64,000 bases of DNA from Bos javanicus (GCF_032452875.1 NC_083897.1:11638854-11702853), one strand, 5' to 3'; shown: positions 1-10,836, numbered from the stretch's first letter. Numbers and translations: made by a program. Notes: generated by a model from the sequence alone, not told the origin.

Positions 1-647
1 GTCACTGAAAGGGAAGGAAGATAATTGGTCTGAGTATATTTTAAAATATAATGGATGAAAATTCTCGAATTTATGAAAAGCATCAAGATGCAGATACAAT
101 AATCCATATGAACCCTAATAAGAATACAGGGAAAGAACACCTAAGAACATGAACATAAAACTCTTTATAAACCAATGACTGAAAAAAACATCTTAAAAGT
201 TTTAAGAGAAAAAAATAATTTCCAAGGAACAACAGCAATGAAGGTAGAATATAATGCAAAGATAGTGTCAGTGTGCTTACAGAACTTAATTGCATGCCTA
301 GAATTCTATACCAAGAAAGACAGGTTTCAACAAGCTGAAATAGAGACTTTTAAAAGCAAAAATTGATAATTTAGTTACTAGCAGACTTGTACAAAGGTTA
401 CTTTATGCTGAAGGAAAATGTTACTGGATGGCAACTTGGCAATTAGGAAGGCAATGAAAAGGGTACATATATTTGAAAATATTAATGAGTATTGATTACA
501 TGCATCAGTATTTATAATTTATAACAATAAAATTAAAAGGGGGAAGACTGGAATCAGGTTGACTGCATTTGGATTGCAAATGACAAAAAGAAAAAGAGAT
601 ATCAAATAAGGAAGAAAAAAATAGGCCAAAAGTAAGATGGTAGACTT
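1..647 (+). mobile_element. Old L1 fragment, ORF1 3' part and ORF1-ORF2 junction
   Basis: Degenerate sense L1. The order of short matches (a stretch ending in agaattctataccaag, then ttactagcagacttg, then ctgaaggaaaatg followed by a weakly conserved spacer) is that of the ORF1p C-terminal coding part and the region before ORF2 in old mammalian L1M elements. Reading frames are broken throughout; the 63-codon frame at 175-366 is the longest relic. The element resumes at 924 after a SINE insertion. The left end lies outside the window. Assignment is from remembered L1 order, so the subfamily is not named. Confidence 0.6.
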
Positions 648-923
648 CGGAGAAGGCAATGGCACCCCACTCCAGCACTCTTGCCTTGAAAATCCCATGG
701 ACGGAGCAGCCTGGTAGGAGGCAGTCCATGGGATCGCTGAGAGTTGGACACGACTGAGCGACTTCACATTCACTTTTCACTTTTCACTTTCATGCCTTGG
801 AGAAGGAAATGGCAGCCCACTCCAGTGTTCTTGCCTGGAGAATCCCAGGGACGGGGGAGCCTGGTGGGCTGCCATCTATGGGGTCACACAGAGTCGGACA
901 CGACTGAAGTGACTTAGCATAGC
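648..923 (+). mobile_element. Bov-A2 SINE (dimer) with perfect 14-bp TSD
   Basis: Two Bov-A units in tandem: ggagaaggcaatggc at the start, a linker rich in ttcacttttcac, then ggagaaggaaatggc and the end gactgaagtgacttagc. The flanks carry aagatggtagactt at 634-647 and again at 924-937, a perfect 14-bp target-site duplication. The element has no coding capacity. Bov-A2 is understood to be mobilised by BovB because it shares the BovB 3' end. It sits inside an old L1. Confidence 0.92.
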
Positions 924-974
924 AAGATGGTAGACTTAAACACATGTATATCAGTAATAACATTAAATTTGGAC
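924..974 (+). mobile_element. Old L1, ORF2 5' end, short segment
   Basis: About 50 bases between two younger insertions match the start of L1 ORF2 (tagacttaaacac, then atatcagtaataacattaaat). This is the continuation of the L1 broken at 647. Confidence 0.6.
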
Positions 975-1754
975 TGCAGATGGCACCACCCTCGTGGCAG
1001 AAAGTGAAGAGGAACTAAAAAACCTTTTGATGAAAGTGAAAGTGGAGAGTGAAAAAGTTGGCTTAAAGCTCAACATTCAGAAAATGAAGATCACGGCATC
1101 CAGTCCCATCACTTCATGGGAAATAGATGGGGAAACAGGGGAAACAGTGTCAGACTTTATTTTTTTGGGTTCCAAATTAACTGCAGATGGTGACTGCAGC
1201 CATGAAATTAAAAGACACTTACTCCTTGGAAGGAAAGTTATGACCAACCTAGATAGCATATTCAAATGCAGAGACATTACTTTGCCAACAAAGGTCCATC
1301 TAGTCAAGGCTATGGTTTTTCCTGTGGTCATGTATGGATGTGAGAGTTGGACTGTGAAGAAGGCTGAGTGCCGAAGAATTGATGTTTTTGAAGTGTGGTG
1401 TTGGAGAAGACTGTTGAGAGTCCCTTGGACTGCAAGGAGATCCAACCAGTCCATTCTGAAGGAGATCAGCCCTGGGATTTCTTTGGAAGGAATGATGCTA
1501 AAGCTGAAACTCCAGTACTTTGGCCACCTCATGCAAAGAGTTGACTCATTGGAAAAGACTCTGATGCTGGGAGGGATTGGGGGCAGGAGGAGAAGGGGAT
1601 GACAGAGGATGAGATGGCTGGATGGCATCACTGACTCGATGGACGTGAGTCTGGGTGAACTCCGGGAATTGGTGATGGACAGGGAGGCCTGGTGTGCTGC
1701 AATTCATGGGGTCGCAAAGAGTCGGACATGACTGAGCGACTGAAGTGAACTGAG
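975..1754 (+). mobile_element. BovB LINE, 5'-truncated 3' third
   Basis: Begins in the reverse-transcriptase motif C region (gcagatgg, degraded from the YADD codons) and runs to the BovB 3' end (gactgagcgactgaagtgaactgag). Carries the younger-type signature cctgggatttctttgg. The frame from about 994 to 1602 stays open for 202 codons (DGDCSHEIKR, YGCESWTVKK, QYFGHLM) and ends at TGA 1600-1602, where other copies have CGA, so this is a CpG-decay stop. The catalytic core is absent and the copy is dead. Confidence 0.93.
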
Positions 1755-1890
1755 TAGCTCAGATGGTAAAGAATCTGCCTGCAGTGCAGGAGACCCTGGT
1801 TAAATTCCTGGGTCAGGAAGATCCCCTAGAGAAGGGAGAGGCTACCCACTCCAGTATTCTTAGGCTTCCCTGGTTGCTCAGATGGTGGGA
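1755..1890 (+). mobile_element. Bov-tA-like tRNA-domain dimer, truncated
   Basis: tRNA-derived head (tagctcagatggtaaag ... ggtcaggaagatcccc) ending in ccagtattct, followed at once by the start of a second head (taggcttccctggttgctcagatgg) that breaks off near 1890. The same internal junction occurs at 12820 and, on the other strand, near 2170. No TSD was recognised. The B box is degraded (ggttaaattcc). Confidence 0.8.
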
Positions 1891-1970
1891 ACAATGTAGG
1901 AGGATGTAATTTAGTAGGTGTCAAATAAATCACTACTAAAATAAACTTTTTAGCAAATACATTACTATAA

Positions 1971-2289
1971 AGTGAAAGAAAGTGAAAGTTGCTCAGTTGT
2001 GTCTGACTCTTTATGACCCCATGGACTATACAGTCCATGCAATTATCCAGGCCAGAATATTGGAGTGGGTAGCCTTTCCCTTCTCCAGGGGATCTTCCCC
2101 ACCCAGGGAGCAAACCCAGGACTCCCTCATTGCAGGCAGATTTTTTACCAGCTGAGCCATCAGGAAAGCCCAAGAATACTAGAGTGGGTAGCCTATCTCT
2201 TCTCCAGAAGATCTTCTTGACCCAGGAATTGAACTGGGGTCCTCTGCATAGCAGGCAGATTCTTTACCAGCTGAGCTACCAGGGAAGCC
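1971..2289 (-). mobile_element. Composite Bov-tA: tRNA unit plus full Bov-tA
   Basis: Read on the minus strand: a tRNA-like unit (2289 to about 2171), then a complete Bov-tA (about 2170 to 1971) with tRNA head, Bov-A body and the tail at gctcagttgtgtctgactc. The internal junction is the ccagtattct/gggctttcc type shared with two other loci here. Short repeated agtgaaag units lie at the 3' end. Confidence 0.85.
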
Positions 2290-2545
2290 TACATAAAGGC
2301 TATATAAACCAAAGGTAATTAAGGCAGCATGGTATTGTTTCAAGTATAGAAATATAAGTGTAACAGAGTTGAGAGTCCAGAAACAAACCCATAAATACAT
2401 GCATTTTATTTTATTACAAAGTTGGCATGGAAGATAAGTAAGAAAACAAAACACTTTTTGATAAATGGAGCTGATTCAACTGGATGTTAATGTGAAGGAA
2501 GATGAAACTGAACCCCTGACACCACATACACACACACACATTATT
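2290..2545 (+). mobile_element. Old L1, ORF2 3' part
   Basis: Degenerate match to the L1 ORF2 C-terminal coding region: ggtaattaaggcagcatgg, caaacccataaatac, then ataaatggagctgattcaactgg and the spacing to a CA-rich end. Probably the same L1 as at 1-974, with most of ORF2, including the reverse transcriptase, lost between. Numerous stops. Confidence 0.6.
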
Positions 2546-4610
2546 CAAGTAGATTGCATATTCCCATATGACTAATAACTAATGAATCTAATAATATTTA
2601 TATGGAATAATATCTTCAATACATTAGATTTTTTCTTTGAAGAGAATCTGCTAAATCTCCTCTCGGAGCCAAAAGAGCAGTTCAGTCTTCTCACTTATAT
2701 CAGCTGCTTACCTTCCATTATTTCATCACCTTCTTGCACTACAATTCCTTCTTTGAAACACACTATAGTTCAAGTACACCTTCAGCTTCTCATCCTCCCT
2801 ATTGGTATTACCCACTCTAGGTCCTTCACACAAATTTGTTTCTAAAAAAAAAAAAAATTGTTTCTAATAATGTTTCCTTTTACACAGATTCCTATTCAAG
2901 GTTACATAATTTTCACATTGTATAATCCATGTGACTGTTTGGTACTATAATTCCTTAACTCTCCTCTGAAGATGTATACTTCTACTTGAATGTACCCTCA
3001 TTCTCTTGGGACAACAATGATAACTTTTCCTCATCTACAATTCAGACTAAGGCTTTTCTCTCCCTCTAAACCAAAATATCCTTTGGTCCTTCACTCACAC
3101 TCTACCCAGTCTACCATTTTCTCACATTCTATTTTCTTACTCTTTGAAATCATTTCTGCTTTCACACACCTCCCTTCATTGGCTGATTTCCCAACTTTTG
3201 TCAAATGAGATGCCATGTACCTTGCTCTTGATCCCAGGTGAGTGAACACAAAGTTGGTTAGAAATCAGTGAATCTTCAATGATCAAATCCACATCAACTT
3301 TCCCCAGACAAGTCCTAACAATGTTTTTCAGTTATTTTACTTACCTCTAATTATCTCAACCCTCCCTGTCAATGTTTTGAATCTTTCTCACTCTTTTCAA
3401 ACTGCAGCTGAATTTGCTCTCCTTGTTTTCACATTCACTAAGAAGAAAGAAACCATCCAATCTGAGCTCTCTCAACTCTTTTTCAAATGCCTCCATGTAT
3501 TCTTTCAATCTTTTGTCCCTCCATTCCACTTCAGAAGAATTGTCTTTTTTTCTGTTGATCCATATACCCCCATATCTCATCTCCTTGAATCTCTGAATGT
3601 ATATGTGTCTTCCCCTGCCTCTAGGCTTTACTGTTCAGCCTAATAATTTTCAAATGTGGCTATTGAAAAACAATGATTAGAACACTTTTTCAAGAAACCA
3701 TAACTTTCAAACTATTTTTCATTGTCTCTCTACACACACACATTTATATATCTCTTTACTAGATGCCCGTTTATTAACCTCATGGAATAAACATCAGCTC
3801 ATTACCAAACCCATCAGCCAACTTTACTTACTGCATTTTGATTATCTCTCACCAGAATTTGATTACCACACACTTTTCTTAGTATTCTCCTTTCCCCACA
3901 CCTTCTTTTATAAGATAGGTTTCGCTTCTAGCTCACATTCTATTTCATCATATCTTCTCTTTCTACTTTTCTAAGTTCTCTGCCTTTATTCACCCTTAAT
4001 TATTAGATGTTGTATAGTGGTTGAATTTTTCCTCCTCTTTTCATATTTCATTTTAATCTTCATACCCCAGATTCATCTTATGTGCTTGTTACTTCCAAAC
4101 CATATTTCTAGTGCCCATCTCAATTGTTTCAGTACCATCTCTTCAATGAAACCACTATTAATGGTCATCACAGTTAATAACTTCCTTTCATTTACGTGCA
4201 CAACACTTGGCATAATTCATTTTAAATGAGTAATATTTCCTTGTATTCAGAGTAACTATTTATGTGTTTATATTGTTCCCTTTCTCTAAAATGTAAGTAC
4301 TTTGGAAGCAAGGATTGTGACTTTGCCATCTCTGTATGGTGATTTTTGGTATTGGATTTTTATACTTTCCAGTGTGAAACACTCTGGAATCATATTTCCT
4401 GTCAGTTTGTCAAGCTTTAGCCCTGTGATGTGATTAGCATCATCTGTACACATGGACCTTAGAAGCAGGAGCCAATTTTTGCTCTACTTTACAGAGATTC
4501 AACCCTTTTGTAATTTCTGTGTCAAGGAAACTGTGTTCAACAAGAGATTTTCACTTTGCACTTCAGTACATCAATTCTAAGCATGACACCATCCTGGTCA
4601 CGCTGACTTC
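2546..4610. other. AT-rich stretch, no gene recognised
   Basis: Pyrimidine-rich on the plus strand, with short overlapping open frames on both strands that have no recognisable domains. The part at about 4118-4350 (aaaatgtaagtactttggaagcaaggattg) faintly resembles the 3' ends of ancient LINEs, where a similar phrase precedes the terminus. I cannot name a family. An A-tract lies near 2845-2858. Confidence 0.4.
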
Positions 4611-4617
4611 CCTAAAG

Positions 4618-4657
4618 AATTGTGTGTGTATATGTATGTGTGTGTGTGTGTGTGTGT
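4618..4657. repeat. (TG)n microsatellite, interrupted
   Basis: Alternating TG with two TA interruptions, the longest pure run being 9-10 units. Likely variable in length between individuals. Confidence 0.95.
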
Positions 4658-4950
4658 TATAAAATTATTCAATCAAATCTCAGATGTTCTTCTAGTTTGG
4701 TAGCTAGCAGAAATCTCAGCAGCATTTCCTAAGAGAGGTAGTAGAATAAGAGTTCTCCTGGTCTGAGAAATCATTGCTTCATTTATTGCAACTTTGCCCA
4801 GCAGCTCAAATAGTTATTTTGTCTATGTTGTTATAGTTTATGCTTTTATTTATTTAAAAATTCACCTCCATGTGCTGTAGTTATCTGCAATAAAATGAAG
4901 GTTTTAATTTTAGTTGTATTTTCTCAATTCCAGTCAGTGAAATGACCAAT

Positions 4951-4978
4951 TTCTCTCTCTCTCTCTTTTTTTTTTTTT
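4951..4978. repeat. (TC)n followed by a T tract
   Basis: About seven TC units followed by twelve or more T. Simple low-complexity sequence in otherwise unassigned DNA. Confidence 0.9.
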
Positions 4979-5645
4979 AATTGAATATACCACTTCCTTC
5001 TTTTCTACTTAAAGGATGCTCAAATAGAGTTAGAGAAGCAAATCTGAGTTAATATTTTCAGTTCTGCAGTTTCTATAGCCTTTCCTTTATGTCATTTTAT
5101 CTTCATGTAATGGCCAGAATGCAAGATTTTCTTAGGTTATATAAAAAATAAGGAATCCAATTAACATTCCTTAATGTTAATATGCAGCTCTTCTTGGTAT
5201 CTTCCTTTGCACTCTTTGGTGTTTATAAAATAACTGCCTGAACACTGCAAAAGTAATAAAGTTCAAAATTAATCATCAAGAATCAGCAGTACTCATGTTT
5301 ACCAACGCCCCTCCCTCCATGTCCTTTATTCAACCCACACTGGTTTGCTCAACTAGCATGCAATAGAAGATGGAAAACTGCACTTGCCATAAGTATGCTA
5401 TTGAGTACCCCCTTTCTTCCTGGGATGGTTAGTAGGTTTTCTTGATTTCTGTGTGACTTCATGACAAACATTTATTTTTTAATGTTACAATATCACTGAA
5501 TTTTTAGTCAGCTCTGTTTTAAATTTTAAAAGCTCACATTGTAATGTTGATTTTTATTTTAGAATTTAGTTTTAGAGTTACCCCATGTTTTTTTTTTTTT
5601 TTCATATTTACTGGCCCAGAAAATGTGAGTCAACCTTTCCATATG
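4979..5645. other. Unassigned AT-rich DNA
   Basis: No reading frame, repeat family or RNA gene recognised. A T tract lies near 5590-5602. Confidence 0.4.
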
Positions 5646-5649
5646 AAAT

Positions 5650-5727
5650 TTTTTTTAATTTTTTAATTTTTAAACTTTACATAATTGTACTAGTTTTGCC
5701 AAATATCAAAATGAATCAACCACAGGA
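5650..5727 (-). mobile_element. L1-BT 3' terminus, short fragment
   Basis: The plus strand shows a T-rich start (the poly-A tail in antisense), taaactttacataattgta, then gttttgccaaatatcaaaatgaatc and ccacagg. This is the terminal part of the young ruminant L1-BT 3'UTR, also seen at 19481, 49324 and 59523. Only about 78 bases remain. Confidence 0.85.
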
Positions 5728-5771
5728 AGTGAGTTCGAAAGAGTAGAAATTTAGTAGGTATTATCACCTAC

Positions 5772-6546
5772 CCTAGATAGCATATTGAAAAGCAGAGACA
5801 TTACTTTGCCAACAAAGGTCCGTCTAGTCAAGGCTATGGTTTTTCCAGTAGTCATGTATGAATGTGCAGAGAAGGCAATGGCACCCCACTCCAATACTCT
5901 TGCCTGGAAAATCCCATGGATGGAGGAGTCTGGTAGGCTAAGAGTCGGATACTACTGAGCGACTTCACTTTCACTTTTTACTTTCATGCATTGGAGAAGG
6001 AAATGGCAGCCAACTCCAGTGTTCTTGCCTTGAGAATCCCAGGGACGGGGAGCCTGTTGGGCTGCCGTCTATGGGATCACACAGAGTCGGACACGACTGA
6101 AGTGACTTAGCAGCTTAGCAGCAGCATGTATGGATGTGAGAGTTAGACTGTGAAGAAAGCTGAGCACTGAAGAATTGATACTTTTGAACAGTGGTGTTGG
6201 AGAAGATTCTTGAGAGTCCCTTGGACTACAAGGAGATCTAACCAGTCCATTTTAAAGGAGATCAGTCCTGGGTGTTCTTTGGAAGGAATGATGATAAAGC
6301 TGAAATTCCAGTACTTTGGCCACCTCATGCGAAGAGTTGACTCATTGGAAAAGACTCTGGTGCTGAGAGGGATTGGGGGCAAGAGGAGAAGGGGACGACA
6401 GAGGATGAGATGGCTGGATGGCATCACTGACTTGATGGATGTGAGTCTGAGTGAACTCCCGGATGGTGATGGGCAGGGAGGCCTGGCGTGCTGCAATTCA
6501 TGGGGTTGCAAAGAGTCGGACACGACTGAGTGACTGAACTGAACTG
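5772..6546 (+). mobile_element. BovB LINE 3' end split by a Bov-A2
   Basis: 5772-5866 and 6139-6546 are one BovB broken by a SINE. The left part covers cctagatagcatattgaaaag to catgtatgaatgtg; the right part resumes at agagttagactgtgaag and ends gactgaactgaactga. A probable BovB TSD is atcacctaccc at 5763-5773 against attacctaccc at 6547-6557 (10 of 11). The frame at 6210-6533 stays open through the CGA codon that is a stop in several other copies. No catalytic motifs remain. Confidence 0.92.
5867..6124 (+). mobile_element. Bov-A2 SINE nested in BovB
   Basis: A Bov-A2 dimer beginning agagaaggcaatggc and ending gacttagcagcttagcagcag. It lies between catgtatgaatgtg (5853-5866) and catgtatggatgtg (6125-6138), a 14-bp TSD with one mismatch made of BovB sequence. 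It is therefore younger than the BovB. The first monomer has lost part of its 3' half. Confidence 0.93.
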
Positions 6547-6557
6547 ATTACCTACCC

Positions 6558-8227
6558 ACATTACCACCCTTGTCTGTAATAGGAAAATAGCAAACAGGCA
6601 ATTCATAAGATGGCTAGTGCTGATTAGGTGAGAACTATGTAGAGTCCAGAGTCTGTCATATCCACCTTGACCAGATTCTCTGAAATTAAATAAATACAAA
6701 GGAAACCATTTGGGCAAAATGGACTTTTAGGAATTAAATTACTTCATCATTAATGTACTCATCTACATGATATGTTTCAGTCTTATGTTCTGCATTAAGA
6801 TTTTCTACCCTTTTAAGTTTTCCTGCTAAAAGGTATTTTCCCTCTTTCTTCACTGATTTTTTTTTTCAGAGAAATTAATGAAAAGGCTAAAGCAAAAAAA
6901 AAAAAAAAAGCACAGCATAAGGAAACGTCCAAGAGAGAATAATAAATTATTGAATTAATCAGTGATTTACAGTGAATGGACATACAAAGATTTAGAAGTC
7001 TGTTTATCTACAAGTATAGCTCTGATATTTAACCCTTAAGCATATATTATGCCCTTGCTATAACAGAAATGCTATATGGAAGTTGAAAGGTTGGGTAATG
7101 AAACAGGCCATCAGTTGTCAGGGAAAATGGTGCATTTTTGCCTCAACATGGTTCGGGACCAAGTGATTTATTAAAATGACTTAAGTGGTCTATGGATAAT
7201 CATACAGTTGGAATCGATATTCATTATCTAGTTTCAGGGACAAAAGCTCCACAAATAACCCAGATAACATCTGTTTAAAATGAACAGTAACTTCTATAAT
7301 GGGGTTGTCTTTCTGAAACATCTTTAATCCAGCAACTTATAAATAAATTTTAACTATCATTATGGAATATATCTACATAATTTTGAAGCTTTTATAACTT
7401 CTGGTAGTGCCATTTTTGGGAGATTCACACATTCACCATATGGCTATTGCCTGATGTTTAAATGGATATTTTCTATGGTTCTAAGATGCCCTTTAGAAAA
7501 TCCAAGAAATGGATTGGTCCTGTTTCAAGGCCCAGAACACATTTTGCCACATGCTCCTTGACCATATTTTAACATATCTGCACAGCTTTCATCTTCCTAG
7601 ACTCACAAGTCCTAACACTGTTGCCTGGGTATGTATGTGTCTCACCAACCTTTCTATCATTTTAGTTTCTCTTACCAAAACTTTTGCAGCTGAGTTTCTC
7701 TGAAAACTGGTCTAGTGTCCCAAGTTAAATATCTGTCAAAGGGAGATTCTTTTCCAAATAGGTACTACCAAATACTCTATCAAGAAACAATTATTTCTTT
7801 ATTATCTATTTTAGTTCCTTCCAGGGTATGATAGTGATCAGCTATTCACTGTATAATTATGAGTACTGATTTGGCTTCTGTAGGGAGTAATTTAACTCAT
7901 AGATATTTAATCTTCCTTAGAGGACTTATGAGAAAATTATACATAAGGATAAACATCAGCATTAATATTTAAAATCCAAGTGGCTTGGAATAGATTTGTC
8001 ATGAACAGGAGTATAAAGCCCAAGCAGTGTTTAAAATTTAGACATAAATTGATCAATCTTTGTAGATTTGAATTGGTTAAACTACCTGTAGTTATGCATT
8101 TTAAGTTCATAGTATTTGAAGTATTAAATTTCCACTTTGTTTATAATTAAAGGAGAACAAGATGCAGATAGCATTTAGAAAACCAAATATAATTTTAAGA
8201 GTGAAAACAAGACTTTAGTTTTAACTG
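6558..8227. other. Unassigned AT-rich DNA
   Basis: About 1.7 kb with no recognised repeat or gene. Contains A/T tracts near 6850-6910. The 64-codon frame at 7509-7703 has no recognisable motif and is probably chance. Confidence 0.4.
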
Positions 8228-8385
8228 TGGTCTTCTACCACTTACTTGGTTGTTAATTTGCTCCATGACCTTCAGTCAGTAACCTCATTGTGTCTCAGAG
8301 GATATAATAATCCTGACCTGCTTTACAGAGGCGTGCTGTACCTTAATTGATGTGTGTTAAGTGCCTGGAGGTACTTTAATGAAAG
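8228..8385 (+). mobile_element. MIR SINE remnant
   Basis: Order typical of MIR: ctaccacttacttgg, ccatgaccttcagtcagtaacctcattgtg, then ataataatcctgacctg and tgtgtgttaagtgcctgg. This matches the MIR core (loss of activity in early mammals) with many changes. Boundaries are approximate. Confidence 0.6.
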
Positions 8386-9378
8386 CCATTATTGAAATGC
8401 AATTATTAACATTTGGGATAATGAAGTTAGCTTAGATGGTTTAGCCAAGCCTGGTGTGAAGATGGTTTCTAAGTTCAAGAGCATAAAAATACCCTGATGC
8501 AAAACTTAAAAAAAAAAAGCGGGGGGGGGAGGGAGCCTAAAAAAAGCTAGAAAATGAAAATAGAAAATGAAACCATAACTGGCTTATTTGCTGACTTTAG
8601 CAGCATCAGGACCTACAGTTTATTGCTTTGTCTCTGATCGAGTGCATTGCAATCAATGCGAATTACTACAGAGATGCTAGGAGATAATTTTGCAAAAATG
8701 TCAAAAATGCAAAATTTGGGAGAGCTAGATAGGCTAGAAATGACCGTATCGATTTTGTAAAGGTTGGTAAATTACTACAATACCAACTTACTTTGATGTA
8801 GACTGCAAATCTTGCATTTTAAGCAACATCAACTCTAATTTTAAACTTCAGGAAAGGCTTAGTGTATTACATGCATTACTTTCATCCATGAGAAATTTAG
8901 AAGATCATGTGCTTACCTAGTAGAAACTAGCTGTGAAATTCCCAGTAGGGCTCATTCTTCTGCTCAACAGTTCCTGCCTGTCTATACATTTCAGTGGGCT
9001 TGTCTTTATACTCAAAGATCAATCAAACCACAAAATAAATGTTAGAATTTAAAACACACCAAAAAAACTCCTTCTTATTCTCAAGAAATGACAGAAAACA
9101 ACAAAAACATTTTCAGGAAGTGGTCTCAAAAATAGCTATTAAATCTTAAGTAATGTCATATTTACATTGATCATTTTTAAGGCTTTTTTTTTTTTTAAAT
9201 GAGGTCAATTGCATGTAAATAGCATAACAATGTCTAGAACATAGTCACAGAAACTGAAAATTCAAGGTTTAAAGGAAGTTTCTTCCATTGTATCTTATTT
9301 CAGTCACTGCCTTTAACATATCCATGTTTCTAAAAGTACATAATATAATCATTCTGTTAGGATTCATTTTTGTGTTTT
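8386..9378. other. Unassigned DNA with a repeat-free patch
   Basis: No gene seen. A short homopolymer pair (A then G) lies near 8507-8530. The stretch 8590-8830 has balanced, complex sequence with no recognisable repeat and is listed among the findings as a possible conserved non-coding patch. Confidence 0.35.
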
Positions 9379-9590
9379 GGGCTTCTCTGGTGACTCAGAT
9401 GGTAAACAATCTGCCTGTAATGCAAAAGAACTGGGTTCAATCCCTGGGTCAGGAAGATCTCCTGGAGAAGGGAATGGCAACCCACCCTAGTATTCTTGCC
9501 TAGAAAATTCCATGGACAGAGGAGACTGGTGGGCTACAGTCTATGGGGTCACAAAAAATTGGACACAACTGAGCAACTTCCACTTTACCT
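9379..9590 (+). mobile_element. Bov-tA SINE
   Basis: tRNA-like head (gcttctctggtgactcagatgg), B-box region ggttcaatccc, Bov-A body (cctggagaagggaatggcaa ... ttccatggacagaggag) and 3' end actgagcaacttccacttt. Near full length; no clear TSD was found. The B box has lost its CpG. Confidence 0.92.
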
Positions 9591-9729
9591 AATATTAGCT
9601 AAATTTTGTGCAAAAATATGTTAAAACTGCAACAAACACTCATGATATAACTTTCAATCAACAAATTTAATACTAATGAAAAGATTTTTCATCTTTTATT
9701 TCATATTATATGTATTTAACAAGGAGAAC

Positions 9730-10234
9730 ATTGTTTAAAACCACTTGTTTTTTCCCTCAGTCCAGTTCTCCTACCATCATAGGAGCACAGCACTATTGTA
9801 AATGTTTTATAATTCTAATTTATATTAGTAAGCAACTTATACTATTGGGTTTTATTTGTACATTTTAAATATATGTTGATGGAATTATATTGCTTGTATC
9901 ATTGTGCAATTTGATTTTTCACTTAACATTATGTTCTTAATATATATTTATTTTGATTCATACAGACCTATTTTAGTAATTTAAACATATGTCTTTGTAT
10001 CCATATACCATAAACTTATATGGACCTCTACATATGGGTTTTAAATTGACTTTTTTTTTTTTTTTTTTTTGCTATTATAAGCAGTGTATGAATGTCTCCT
10101 TGTGTACATGTGCAGGAGTTTTTCATGGGTATTTACCTAGGAGTTGAAATGACAATTATAATTTACCTTTGCCAAGTAATATATATTACTTTCTGAAGAG
10201 CTTCTGTCAATAGAGATTATCATCATAATACATT
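9730..10234 (-). mobile_element. Old L1 3' region, antisense
   Basis: The plus strand carries the antisense of an L1M ORF2 end/3'UTR: gatttttcacttaacattatg, a degraded stretch, ctattataagcagtgtatgaatg, then gggtatttacctaggagttg. A long T tract at about 10050-10072 interrupts it. Very diverged, with no coding frame. Confidence 0.5.
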
Positions 10235-10251
10235 GGATTGAAAATCTTTTT

Positions 10252-10677
10252 TTTAATTATTTTTTTAATTGAAGGATAATGGCTTTACAGAATTGTGTTG
10301 GTTTCTGCCAAACATCAACATGAATCAGCCATCAGTTCAGTTCAGTTCAGTCACTCAGTCATGTCTGACTCTTTGCGACCCCATGAATCGCAGCACGCCA
10401 GGCCTCCCTCTCCATCACCAATTCCTGGGGTTCACTCAGACTCACGTCCATCAAGTCAGTGATGCCATCCAGCCATCTCATCCTCTGTCATCCCCTTCTC
10501 CTCCTGCCCCCAATCCCTCCCAGCATCAGAGTCTTTTCCAATGAGTCAACTCATCGCATGAGGTGGCCAAAGTACTGGAGTTTCAGCTTTAGCATCACTC
10601 CTTCCAAAGAAATCCCAGGGCTGATCTCCTTCAGAATGGACTCAGCCATAGGTATACATATGAGGGAGGGGACATAT
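10252..10677 (-). mobile_element. Short L1 3' end with a BovB inside it
   Basis: L1 sequence occupies 10252-10332 (aattgaaggataatggctt ... catgaatcagccat) and 10642-10677 (tcagccataggtatacatatg), about 117 bases in all. It is bounded by ggattgaaaatcttttt at 10235-10251 and 10678-10694, a perfect 17-bp TSD. Similar to the L1 tail at 23258-23810. A BovB occupies the middle. Confidence 0.85.
10333..10641 (-). mobile_element. BovB LINE, 309-bp 3' end nested in L1
   Basis: Antisense BovB from its pentameric tail (tcagttcagttcag) to gaatggac, 5' truncated. The target L1 bases tcagccat are duplicated at 10325-10332 and 10642-10649 (perfect 8 bp). Younger-type signature (aaagaaatcccaggg in antisense). 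The C-terminal codon that is CGA in intact copies reads TGA (complement of tca at 10498-10500). Confidence 0.93.
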
Positions 10678-10755
10678 GGATTGAAAATCTTTTTGAAAGA
10701 TATTACTTTATCAGTTGGCAGGAGACTGCATAAAAGTACACAATGATGGAATATG

Positions 10756-10793
10756 GTGGAATATGTATATATGCGTGTGTATAGATATTCACG

Positions 10794-10835
<42 letters not shown>
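10756..10835. repeat. (CA)n microsatellite with AT-rich flank
   Basis: Mixed TA/TG units, then about 17 uninterrupted CA units, then atatata. Long enough to be highly variable. Confidence 0.95.
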
Positions 10836-10836
10836 G

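Noticed and set aside
2582..3643. Overlapping short frames on both strands, possibly a small gene
   Set aside because: Low-complexity, pyrimidine-biased peptides, no splice or start context, no recognisable family.
9379..9460. tRNA-like sequence as a tRNA gene
   Set aside because: It is the head of a Bov-tA SINE, as at other loci; no cloverleaf with discriminator and terminator was evident.
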